Assembly (NCBI GenBank): GCA_029940245.1
Contig: JAOZRF010000100.1
Location: 1 to 8,535 of the forward strand
Source of the DNA: Desulfobacula sp.
GTDB lineage: Bacteria > Desulfobacterota > Desulfobacteria > Desulfobacterales > Desulfobacteraceae
Direction of reading: 5' to 3'
Length of the DNA: 8,535 nt
Every line of letters begins with the position of its first letter. Positions within the stretch are counted from its first letter, which is position 1. Positions 1-7,140 of the stretch are shown one piece after another. The notes beneath the pieces are model-generated. The model did no database searches. It saw only the letters and a program-made list of their open reading frames with translations, and was not told the origin of the DNA. A program made the position numbers and the translations under genes.

Positions 1-2697
1 AGACACGGGTAAAAGCTTTACCCGGTATTTTTTGGGAAGCGCCTTTATCAGGGCGCCAATTTTTTCTTCAAACAGGCCTGGAACCAGCCTGTCCACATCA
101 TTTTTTGAAACAAGCCGGGCAAAAGCCGCAGGAATGTTCAGGGTGATGCCATCTTTTTTAGACCCGGGATTGAATTCATATTCCAGCCTGAATTTAGCCT
201 GGTCCATTTTCAGGGTATCGGGAAACAAAGACAATTCATGTTCATCAAAGGCCGATTTTTGAAGATCTTGAATTGTCATTTTTAAAAAATCCTGGTTTTT
301 CCGGTCTTTGATAAATCTGGAAAAGGTTCTGATGTTATAAAAAGGTTCCGGCAGTCTTGACTGGTAAAAAACAAAGATATCCTCTTCTGATGCCAGGATA
401 TCTTTTTTCCGCCGTTTATGTTCAAGGGTTTCAATTTCATCAATAAGTTGACGGTTATGGGTCATAAATTCAAATTTCTGGTTGATTTCACCCTGGACCA
501 GGGCAGAACGAATGAATATTTCACCTGATTCTTCAGGGTTTATTTTACCATAAGCGATATTTCGATCATTTACAATAATCAGCCCAAACAGGGATATTTG
601 TTCTTTTGCAATCACTTCACCGCGTTTTTTTTCCCAGTGTGGATCTGAATAGGTATGGACACACAGGTCTTTGCCTATTGTCTCAAGCCATTCAGGATCA
701 ATTGTGGCAACGTTCCTGGCAAAAAGCTGACTGGTTTTTACAAATTCCGCAGCCACAATCCAGTTTCCGGCTGTATTAAAAAGGCCTGATCCGGGAAATA
801 TCATTGCCTGCTGGCCCTTTGCCGCACTAAAGAGATTCTTTTCCTTTTTATGGGCAATATTGGCAAGATACCCGGCTAAAATAGCTTTATGAAGGGCAAT
901 ATATAAGGGGCCACCCAATTCGAATTCTTTGGCTTTCATGCCAGGGGTTCCTGGTGGAGGCGTGATTTTTTTTTTACCTTGCAAATCATGGTCTTTTAGT
1001 ATCCTGATGATCTGGCCATGAATTTCATTCCATTCTCTCATACGCTTAAAGGATAAAAAGTGGTCCTGGCAGTATTTTTTGAGTTTTGACCGGGAACTTA
1101 ATCTTTTTTCAGCCGTTTTAACGGCATTCCATATATTTAGAAGCGTAATAAAATCAGAACCAGGATCTTTGAACAACCCATGCTTTTGATCGGCTGCCTG
1201 GGTTTTGTCGGTCGGTCTTTGCCGTGGATCTGAAATGGCTATGGCCGTTGTAATGATGGCTGCCTCCTTTAAACATCCATTCCTGTCCGCCTCTATCAAA
1301 ATCCTGGATAATTTTGGATCAACAGGCAGTCCGGCCATGATCCGGCCGATTTTTGTCAGTGCATATTTTGTTTTCTTTGTTTGTGTTTTCCCGGACTTAT
1401 TTTTTTTAATGGCAGAAAGTTCAATCAGGGTGTTAAATCCGTCTTTAATACTTTTGGGTGCAGGGGCATCAATAAATGGAAAGTTAGTAACATCCCCGAG
1501 ATTTAACGAGATCATTCGTAATATGACTTCAGCAAGGTTGCTTCGTAAAATTTCAGGGGAGGTAAAAAAAGGCCTTGCCCCAAAATCATCTTCATCAAAC
1601 AGCCGAATGCAGATGCCATTTTCAACCCTGCCGCAACGACCCAGCCTCTGGTTGGCAGAAGACTGAGAAATAGGGCTTACTGGAAGGGATGTGGTCCTTG
1701 TCCTGGGAGAATACTCAGGAATCCTTGCAAGCCCTGTGTCAACGACATATTTGATCCCTGGTATGGTCAAGGAGGTTTCTGCCACATTGGTTGCAATGAT
1801 AATTTTTCGTCCGGGCTGCCGGGAAAAAATTTTGGACTGCTCATTTGCTGAAAGCCTTGCAAAAAGAGGCAGAACCGTGACACCGGGATGATTTTTCCCC
1901 CGGATCAATTCCATGGTTTCCCCGATATCCTGCTCCGTGGGCATGAACACCAGGATATCGCCGGACCTGGACTGGGAAAGAAGAAGATTTGTTGCATCTG
2001 CTGCCGCTTCCACATACCCCTGGTCTTCAATGGTTCCATTTTCATCCGCTTTATTTAAAAAGGGCATATAAATTGTCTCAACGGGGTACATCCGTCCTGT
2101 GACTTCAATGATAGGTGCATTGTCAAAGGCTTTAGAAAATTTTTGCGTATCAATGGTAGCAGATGTGATGATCAGTTTGAGATCATTTCTTTTTTTAACC
2201 AGGTCTCTCAAAATGCCCAGGGTAAAGTCAATGTTCAGGCTTCTTTCGTGGGCTTCATCTACAATAATGGTATCGTATTCATTTAAGAACCGATCGCGTT
2301 GAGTTTCCGCAAGCAGGATTCCATCTGTCATTATTTTTATACAGTTCTGGCCCCGGGTTTTATCATCAAATCGAATTTTATATCCCACAGACCGGCCAAT
2401 ACTTTCATTGAGTTCCTCGGCAATTCTTTTTGCAACGGTGATGGCAGCGATTCGCCTTGGCTGTGTACAGCCTATCACTGCATTTATTCCCTGCCCTGCT
2501 TCAAGACAGAATTTCGGAATCTGGGTGGTTTTTCCAGACCCGGTTTCCCCTGAAATAATCACAACTTTATTGTTTTTTATGGCATTGATGATGTCTTGTT
2601 TTTTTGAGGTGATTGGCAGATCAGGGTTAAAACTGATGTTGGCAGGCCTGCTAAACCTCCGATATTTTTTGGGTTTGATTTTTTTGGGTTTATTCAT
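1..2697 (-). CDS. hrpA: ATP-dependent RNA helicase HrpA (DEAH box), 3' end cut by window edge
   Basis: The minus frame is open for 899 codons from the ATG at 2697 to position 1 with no stop, so the C terminus lies outside. Helicase motifs appear in order: motif I GETGSGKT (residues 50-57), motif II DEAH (147-150), motif III SAT (179-181) and motif VI QRLGRCGR (350-357), preceded by SQSSAN. The far end reads LVPGLFEEK, then ALIKALPKKYR (about 871-892), which matches the C-terminal HrpA-specific region (DUF3418) as I recall it. E. coli HrpA is about 1300 residues, so roughly 400 are probably missing. The family uses NTP hydrolysis to remodel RNA and has been linked to mRNA processing and rescue of stalled ribosomes; the role here is inferred. 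The stretch before motif I is short and very basic. An AAGGG lies just upstream of the ATG (2700-2704), closer than usual. The gene is divergent from parA. No frameshift was seen across the whole frame. Confidence 0.93.
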   Translation of the reverse strand, partial: MNKPKKIKPKKYRRFSRPANISFNPDLPITSKKQDIINAIKNNKVVIISGETGSGKTTQIPKFCLEAGQGINAVIGCTQPRRIAAITVAKRIAEELNESIGRSVGYKIRFDDKTRGQNCIKIMTDGILLAETQRDRFLNEYDTIIVDEAHERSLNIDFTLGILRDLVKKRNDLKLIITSATIDTQKFSKAFDNAPIIEVTGRMYPVETIYMPFLNKADENGTIEDQGYVEAAADATNLLLSQSRSGDILVFMPTEQDIGETMELIRGKNHPGVTVLPLFARLSANEQSKIFSRQPGRKIIIATNVAETSLTIPGIKYVVDTGLARIPEYSPRTRTTSLPVSPISQSSANQRLGRCGRVENGICIRLFDEDDFGARPFFTSPEILRSNLAEVILRMISLNLGDVTNFPFIDAPAPKSIKDGFNTLIELSAIKKNKSGKTQTKKTKYALTKIGRIMAGLPVDPKLSRILIEADRNGCLKEAAIITTAIAISDPRQRPTDKTQAADQKHGLFKDPGSDFITLLNIWNAVKTAEKRLSSRSKLKKYCQDHFLSFKRMREWNEIHGQIIRILKDHDLQGKKKITPPPGTPGMKAKEFELGGPLYIALHKAILAGYLANIAHKKEKNLFSAAKGQQAMIFPGSGLFNTAGNWIVAAEFVKTSQLFARNVATIDPEWLETIGKDLCVHTYSDPHWEKKRGEVIAKEQISLFGLIIVNDRNIAYGKINPEESGEIFIRSALVQGEINQKFEFMTHNRQLIDEIETLEHKRRKKDILASEEDIFVFYQSRLPEPFYNIRTFSRFIKDRKNQDFLKMTIQDLQKSAFDEHELSLFPDTLKMDQAKFRLEYEFNPGSKKDGITLNIPAAFARLVSKNDVDRLVPGLFEEKIGALIKALPKKYRVKLLPVS

Positions 2698-2872
2698 AGC
2701 CCTTGAATAGTAACTTAAACTTTAAAAAAGTCAAATTTTGATTCTTTCTTTTTAAAAGTTGATAATTTCTCATATATGGCTTTTTCTATGATTTTTTTAA
2801 AAAATAAAATTTAAGAATTAAGAATTTTAAACATTTGCCTAAGAAAAGTAATTGTGATAATGAAATCTGATT
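2698..2872. other. AT-rich divergent intergenic region between hrpA and parA
   Basis: This is the only sizeable non-coding stretch in the window. By hand count about 33 of 172 bases are G or C (about 19%), far below the flanking genes. It must carry the promoters of both divergent genes. It contains a tandem heptamer TTAAGAA TTAAGAA (2811-2824) and short inverted A/T tracts around it (AAAATT and AATTTT). A single weak DnaA-box-like 9-mer lies on the minus strand at 2757-2765 (7 of 9 matches to the E. coli consensus by eye). No tRNA, parS palindrome or convincing small ORF was seen. Confidence 0.7.
2738..2766 (+). promoter_or_regulatory. Candidate sigma-70-type promoter for parA-parB-ispH/ubiA
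   Basis: TTGATT (2738-2743, 4 of 6 to TTGACA) is followed, after exactly 17 bases, by GATAAT (2761-2766, 5 of 6 to TATAAT). Transcription would begin near 2773 and leave a leader of about 100 bases before parA. The region is so AT-rich that promoter-like matches arise easily, so this is only a candidate. Confidence 0.35.
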
Positions 2873-3643
2873 ATGACTCAGATTATCAGTATAGCGAACC
2901 AGAAAGGAGGGGTTGGCAAAACAACGACCTCTGTTAATCTTTCAGCCGCTCTTGCCACAATCGGGAAAAAAGTATTACTTGTTGATTGTGATTCCCAGGC
3001 AAATGCAACAACGGGTATGGGGATTGATAAACCTTCTCTGGAATATTCTTTGTACCAGGGCCTGATTGGTGAGAGTGGGGTTGAGGACATTATTCTTCCT
3101 ACTGTTTTAACTCAATTAATGATAATTCCGGCTGATATGGATCTCATAGGCTTTGAAATTGAGATGGTGTCGGAAAAAGGCAGGGAGAAAAAGCTTAAAA
3201 CGCTTCTTGCGCCGGTAAAAGGGGATTTTGATTATATTATTATTGATTGCCCGCCGGCTTTGAGTTTGTTGACATTAAACGCATTTGCAGCTTCAGACTC
3301 TGTTTTGATACCCCTTCAAAGTGAATTTTATGCCCTGGAAGGCCTGGGGCAACTCTTAGATACCATAAAACGAGTCAAATCATCTTTTAATCCCGGATTA
3401 AAGATTAAAGGGATCCTTTTGACCATGTATGACAAAAGAACAAATCTTGCCCAGCAGGTTGTTGAAGATGCAAAAAAATATTTTAAAGACATGGTTTTTA
3501 AAACAAAAATACCGCGCAATGTGAGGCTTGGTGAGGCACCAAGCTATGGATTGCCGATTATTTTATATGATAAGCTATCAATGGGGTCAATAAGTTATCT
3601 TGCTTTGGCAAAAGAACTTCTAACCCGGGGAGGTCACACGTAA
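2873..3643 (+). CDS. parA: Chromosome-partitioning ATPase ParA (Soj family)
   Basis: This 256-residue protein is a deviant Walker-type ATPase. It has the ParA-type Walker A KGGVGKTTT (residues 11-19, signature lysine K11 and catalytic-loop K16), the A' motif VDCDSQAN (37-44, D40) and Walker B IIIDCPP (122-128, D125). The short N terminus with no helix-turn-helix domain is typical of chromosomal Soj/ParA rather than P1-type plasmid ParA. It is expected to bind DNA non-specifically as an ATP dimer and to be stimulated by ParB, moving the origin region during segregation. The ATG at 2873 is chosen because the family begins almost directly at the beta strand IISIANQKGG. Its ribosome site is poor, with no clear Shine-Dalgarno sequence in the preceding 15 bases. 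parB follows after 4 bases. No truncation or missing key residue was seen. Confidence 0.96.
   Translation: MTQIISIANQKGGVGKTTTSVNLSAALATIGKKVLLVDCDSQANATTGMGIDKPSLEYSLYQGLIGESGVEDIILPTVLTQLMIIPADMDLIGFEIEMVSEKGREKKLKTLLAPVKGDFDYIIIDCPPALSLLTLNAFAASDSVLIPLQSEFYALEGLGQLLDTIKRVKSSFNPGLKIKGILLTMYDKRTNLAQQVVEDAKKYFKDMVFKTKIPRNVRLGEAPSYGLPIILYDKLSMGSISYLALAKELLTRGGHT
3627..3634 (+). promoter_or_regulatory. Shine-Dalgarno sequence of parB inside the parA 3' end
   Basis: GGGGAGGT lies within the last codons of parA. It is the strongest Shine-Dalgarno match around parB, but the gap to the first ATG (3648) is about 13 bases, longer than the usual 5-9. The two adjacent ATG codons (3648 and 3651) are the only plausible starts, because the next residues already lead into the conserved N-terminal GLGRG motif. 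Translation is probably coupled to parA termination. Confidence 0.5.
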
Positions 3644-3647
3644 AAAG

Positions 3648-4523
3648 ATGATGACAAAGAAAAAGAAAAATACTGGCCTGGGAAGGGGGATTTCAGCACT
3701 GATTCCGGATTTTGATATGTCAGAGAGTAAGGGCGGTCCTGATTTTTTTATTTGTTCCATTGAAGATATCAAGCCCAACAGATATCAGCCACGAACGGTG
3801 TTTAACCAGGAAGAAATGGACCTGCTCAAGGAATCCATTGCCCAGCAGGGTATTTTGCAACCTTTGCTGGTAAGGCATATTGATGATTCCTATGAGTTGA
3901 TAGCAGGAGAGAGAAGACTTCGCGCAGCCAGGGAAGTCAATTTGACCCATGTGCCCGTGTTTGTAAAAAATCTGACGAATGAACAGGTCCTGGAAGTTTC
4001 CATTATTGAGAATATTCAAAGAGAAAATTTAAATGTTCTTGAAGAGGCAGAGGCTTATTACCGGTTGATTTCTGAGTTTCATTATACCCAGGAAAAAGTC
4101 GCGGAAAGAATCGGTAAGAACCGTTCTACCATAGCAAATCTGATTCGCCTCAGAACTCTTCCCCAGATTATCAAAGACAGCCTTCTTTTAGAAAAAATCT
4201 CCATGGGACATGCAAGGGCACTTTTGGGAGCGGGCTCCCATGAAAACCAGATTATTCTTTTTGATATTGTCCTTAAAAAAGAATTGTCCGTAAGAGAGAC
4301 GGAAAAACTGGTTAATAACGCAAAAAAAGAACCAAAAAAATTTCAGGAGCAAATATCTGAAGCTGAAAAACAATTTCTTGATGAAACCTGTTCAATTCTT
4401 TCCAATCATATTCAATCCATTGTCAAAATTAAAAAGATCGGGGATAGAGGTAAGATTGAAATCAATTTTAAATCAAAAACAGAATTCAAACGTCTGGTTG
4501 ATCTTCTGAGTCATCTTTCATGA
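3648..4523 (+). CDS. parB: ParB/Spo0J chromosome-partitioning DNA-binding protein
   Basis: The protein has 291 residues, a normal length for chromosomal ParB. After a lysine-rich start comes the ParA-interacting motif GLGRGISALI (10-19). The ParB N-terminal domain follows, with NRYQPR (44-49), GILQPLLV (68-75), GERRLRAARE (87-96) and ENIQREN (121-127); the GERR and ENIQR boxes are the CTP-binding/CTPase motifs of the family. A helix-turn-helix covers about 145-168 (YTQEKVAERIGKNRSTIANL), and the C-terminal part, rich in Lys and Glu, would dimerise. The family loads on parS sites and spreads as a CTP-dependent sliding clamp. No parS-like palindrome (consensus TGTTTCACGTGAAACA) is present here, so its sites must lie elsewhere. 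The start may be 3648 or 3651. The stop overlaps the next start by 4 bases (ATGA), which suggests translational coupling. Confidence 0.96.
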   Translation: MMTKKKKNTGLGRGISALIPDFDMSESKGGPDFFICSIEDIKPNRYQPRTVFNQEEMDLLKESIAQQGILQPLLVRHIDDSYELIAGERRLRAAREVNLTHVPVFVKNLTNEQVLEVSIIENIQRENLNVLEEAEAYYRLISEFHYTQEKVAERIGKNRSTIANLIRLRTLPQIIKDSLLLEKISMGHARALLGAGSHENQIILFDIVLKKELSVRETEKLVNNAKKEPKKFQEQISEAEKQFLDETCSILSNHIQSIVKIKKIGDRGKIEINFKSKTEFKRLVDLLSHLS

Positions 4524-6232
4524 AAATAGTTGTTGCGAAAACCGCGGGCTTCTGTATGGGAGTCCGCCGTGCAGTGGATATGGTTCTGGATGCATCCAAT
4601 TTGTCCCGGGAACCGATTTATACCTATGGATCTTTGATCCATAATCCCCAGGTCCTTGCCATGCTTGAAGAAAAAAAGATTTTCAGGATTGATAAAATTC
4701 CTGAAAAAGGCAGCGGCGTTGTCTTAATCCGGGCTCACGGTGTTCCGCCGGAGGATGAAAAAGCATTAAAAGATGCCGGCTTTAACGTTATTAATGCAAC
4801 CTGCCCCAGGGTAGTAAGAGTCCAGGTGATTATTAATGAATATGCCCGGAAAGGGTATTCAACGATTATTATCGGAGATGAGAAACACCCGGAAGTAGTG
4901 GGCCTTTTGGGATATGCAAAGGGAAAAGGGCATACGATCACATCCATGGAACAGCTTTGTGCACTGCCACGGTTTGAAGCGGCTGTTATTGTTGCTCAAA
5001 CCACCCAGAACACTGCATTTTACGATGAAATAAAGGCATGGTGTAAAACCAATGTACCCCATTATAAAATATTTGATACGATTTGCGGCTCCACTGAAAA
5101 ACGGCAGGCAGAAATCCGTAAACTTGCCGGGGAAAATGATGCAGTGATCGTTGTTGGCGGAAGACAGAGCGGAAATACAAAAAGACTGGCACAGATTGCA
5201 TCTGGTGCAGGCAAATTTGTCACCCAGATTGAGGAAGTTTCCCAGATTGATTATGGCAAATTGTCATTTGCCGGATCTGTTGCGATTACAGCCGGAGCAT
5301 CTACACCAAACTGGATCATTAATGAGGCATACCGAAAAATAGAAAGCAGTCTTCAACATCAACATGTTGTAAAAGCCTTTTTATTTTTTATTCGTGATTT
5401 TTTACTGAAAACCAATATAATGGCTGCCGCAGGTGCAGGCTTCCTGACCTACGCATGTTCCATGCTTCAAGGGATTGCCCGGGATTTTCACCATGCATTG
5501 ATTGCAACTTTATATGTCCTTTCAATGCAGATACTAAACAATTTATTTACGATTAAATCTGATAAATATAATCACCCCCAAAGAGCGGTTTTTTATAAAA
5601 AAAATTATTTTTATCTGTGGGCTCTTGCTATTTTATCGGGTTCGACAGGTCTTTACCTGAGCTTTAGGACCGGTATCTTATCTTTTTTTGTTCTGCTCGT
5701 CATGAGTCTTCTGGGCCTGTCATACAATTTAAAAATTTTTTCTTTAAAGTCAAAAAAGGGAACCATTGCCAGAATAAAAGATATACCCGGCTCAAAAACC
5801 ATTCTGATTACCATTGCCTGGGGAACAGTAACCTGCCTTTTGCCGGCAATGACCAATCAAAGTGATTTGATGGCTGTTATCATGGTGTGCCTGTTTGCCA
5901 TGGGGCTTGTATTTGCCAGAACCTCTTTTTTTGATGTCCTTGCCATCCAGGGTGATAGAATCACAGGCAAAGAAACCCTTCCCATCCTTTTAGGGGAAAA
6001 ACGAAGTTTTGAAATCATACAATATGTGCTGCTTATTGATATGGGTATTATTATTTTAACGGTTCTCATGCATGTACTGGCAATAAAGACCTTCTTTTTT
6101 GTTTTCATACCCTTGATCATGCTTTTATTAATAAGATTTTTTAAAAAAAACAGTCTTATATCTGGAGTATACAGCGAATTTGTTATTGAATTTTTATTTC
6201 TTGCCACAGGATTTTTAGCTGCTGTAATTTAA
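4520..6232 (+). CDS. ispH: Fusion protein: IspH (HMBPP reductase) plus UbiA-type membrane prenyltransferase domain
   Basis: One uninterrupted 570-codon frame encodes two domains. Residues 1 to about 278 are IspH/LytB, which reduces HMBPP to IPP and DMAPP as the last step of the MEP pathway. The three [4Fe-4S] cysteines C12, C95 and C189 are present, as are H41, H73, H123, the proton-relay E125, T161/T162 and the diphosphate-binding S217, N219 and S261. One of the usual serines in the SSN motif is glycine (SGN). Residues about 285-570 are strongly hydrophobic, with roughly 8-9 membrane segments, and resemble the UbiA superfamily. Support includes SDKYNHPQR (347-355), GLSYNLK (399-405), a basic IARIKDIPGSK loop (416-426) and QGDRITGKETLPILLG (477-492). 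The first aspartate-rich motif reads NNLFTIKSD (340-348), with only the last Asp kept, and the second reads DVLAIQGD (472-479), with one usual Asp replaced by Ala. The start overlaps the parB stop. The prenyl acceptor is unknown. Confidence 0.9.
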   Translation: MKIVVAKTAGFCMGVRRAVDMVLDASNLSREPIYTYGSLIHNPQVLAMLEEKKIFRIDKIPEKGSGVVLIRAHGVPPEDEKALKDAGFNVINATCPRVVRVQVIINEYARKGYSTIIIGDEKHPEVVGLLGYAKGKGHTITSMEQLCALPRFEAAVIVAQTTQNTAFYDEIKAWCKTNVPHYKIFDTICGSTEKRQAEIRKLAGENDAVIVVGGRQSGNTKRLAQIASGAGKFVTQIEEVSQIDYGKLSFAGSVAITAGASTPNWIINEAYRKIESSLQHQHVVKAFLFFIRDFLLKTNIMAAAGAGFLTYACSMLQGIARDFHHALIATLYVLSMQILNNLFTIKSDKYNHPQRAVFYKKNYFYLWALAILSGSTGLYLSFRTGILSFFVLLVMSLLGLSYNLKIFSLKSKKGTIARIKDIPGSKTILITIAWGTVTCLLPAMTNQSDLMAVIMVCLFAMGLVFARTSFFDVLAIQGDRITGKETLPILLGEKRSFEIIQYVLLIDMGIIILTVLMHVLAIKTFFFVFIPLIMLLLIRFFKKNSLISGVYSEFVIEFLFLATGFLAAVI

Positions 6233-6245
6233 CTTTTTTAAGATT

Positions 6246-7133
6246 TTAAGATTTCAATACTTTAATTTTTTCATCTTTTTTTTGCCATAACGCATTCAGC
6301 CAGATACAAAAAAAATCTTTATACGCAGGATCATTAAAATAATTCCCCGTCAGAGACTCAGTTAATGGTATGACTTCAAAGTCAATAATAATTTTATTGA
6401 CCCTGCCTGAAATATATTCCCAGAAGGTTGGAATCTTTTCCGGATAGACAATGGTAACATCAATGATTTTATGAAGGTATTCTCCCATGGAACTTAAGAC
6501 AAAGGCTATCCCACCGGCTTTAGGGGTCAGAAGATGATTAAAATTATTGGTTTGGAATGCTTTTTTGTGCGGGGTAAATCTGGTTCCCTCAACAAAATTC
6601 ATGACGGATACGGGCGTATGTTTGAATTTTTCGCATGCCTTTTTTGTGATTTCAAGGTCTTTCCCCTTTAGATAGGGGTTTTCCTGTAGTTGTTTTTTTG
6701 AATACCGTTTCATAAACGGAAAATCCAGGCCCCACCAGGCAAGTCCCAGAAACGGGATCCAGATCAGTTCTTTTTTTAAAAAAAATTTCAGCATGGGAAT
6801 TTTCCGGTTCAAGGTTGTCTGTAAAACTAAAATATCCACCCAGGATTGATGATTGGAAATAACCAGATACCAGTCTTTTTTTTCAAGTTTTTCAAGTCCC
6901 CTGATATCCCAGTCTATTTTGCAAAAAAGGCTTGAATTAAATGAATTAATCCCGATCCAGAGAGTGGCAATGGATATCAGAATTTTATCAAGGATAACAA
7001 CAAAGGGATGAACCGGGATAATAAATTTGAATAAAGAGATCCCAATTAATGGGATGGTCAAAACTATGGTGTTTAATATGTATAATAAAATTGATAGAAC
7101 ACCCTTCAAAGGGGCAGGCAGAAAAGATAGCAT
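6246..7133 (-). CDS. PlsC-type 1-acylglycerol-3-phosphate acyltransferase-like protein (YihG-like)
   Basis: This 295-residue protein begins with hydrophobic segments (about 12-35 and 38-62) that should anchor it in the inner membrane. The glycerophospholipid acyltransferase motifs follow: the catalytic NHQSWVD with H95-X4-D100, the substrate-binding region DFPFMKRYSKK (137-147) and FVEGTRF (180-186, EGTR at 182-185). The long N-terminal anchor and the WVD variant of the HX4D box recall the YihG/YihL-type acyltransferases that acylate lysophosphatidic acid or related lysophospholipids. The exact acyl donor and acceptor cannot be read from sequence. The ATG at 7133 lies 7 bases after the stop of the upstream activator gene, so both are probably on one transcript. 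No strong Shine-Dalgarno sequence is visible. Its stop is 13 bases from that of the facing ispH-ubiA gene. Confidence 0.9.
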   Translation of the reverse strand: MLSFLPAPLKGVLSILLYILNTIVLTIPLIGISLFKFIIPVHPFVVILDKILISIATLWIGINSFNSSLFCKIDWDIRGLEKLEKKDWYLVISNHQSWVDILVLQTTLNRKIPMLKFFLKKELIWIPFLGLAWWGLDFPFMKRYSKKQLQENPYLKGKDLEITKKACEKFKHTPVSVMNFVEGTRFTPHKKAFQTNNFNHLLTPKAGGIAFVLSSMGEYLHKIIDVTIVYPEKIPTFWEYISGRVNKIIIDFEVIPLTESLTGNYFNDPAYKDFFCIWLNALWQKKDEKIKVLKS

Positions 7134-7140
7134 AAGATAT

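Noticed and set aside
1205..1666. Plus-strand open frame of 153 codons
   Set aside because: It lies fully antisense to the conserved motif VI and downstream region of hrpA, whose minus frame is continuous and clearly homologous. The plus-strand peptide resembles nothing known.
2299..2710. Overlapping plus-strand open frames of 84 and 100 codons
   Set aside because: They are antisense to the hrpA N terminus, including motif I. Their hydrophobic look comes from reading Lys- and Glu-rich codons backwards.
2707..2734. Minus-strand promoter TTGACT-16-TACTAT for hrpA
   Set aside because: The -35 match is good (5 of 6), but the -10 is only 4 of 6. The predicted start would fall about 3 bases before the ATG and remove the AAGGG ribosome site, so it was not annotated.
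2811..2824. Tandem TTAAGAA repeat, and a similar TTAAGATT pair near 6238
   Set aside because: Two copies of short A/T words in AT-rich sequence are not evidence of a functional repeat family.
2757..2861. DnaA boxes suggesting a replication origin upstream of parA
   Set aside because: Only one 7-of-9 and one 6-of-9 match were found in a region where A/T-rich matches are expected by chance. There is no box cluster.
5857..6207. Minus-strand open frame of 116 codons inside the UbiA-like domain
   Set aside because: It is antisense to a frame with family motifs (GDR..GK.TLP) and has no recognisable features.
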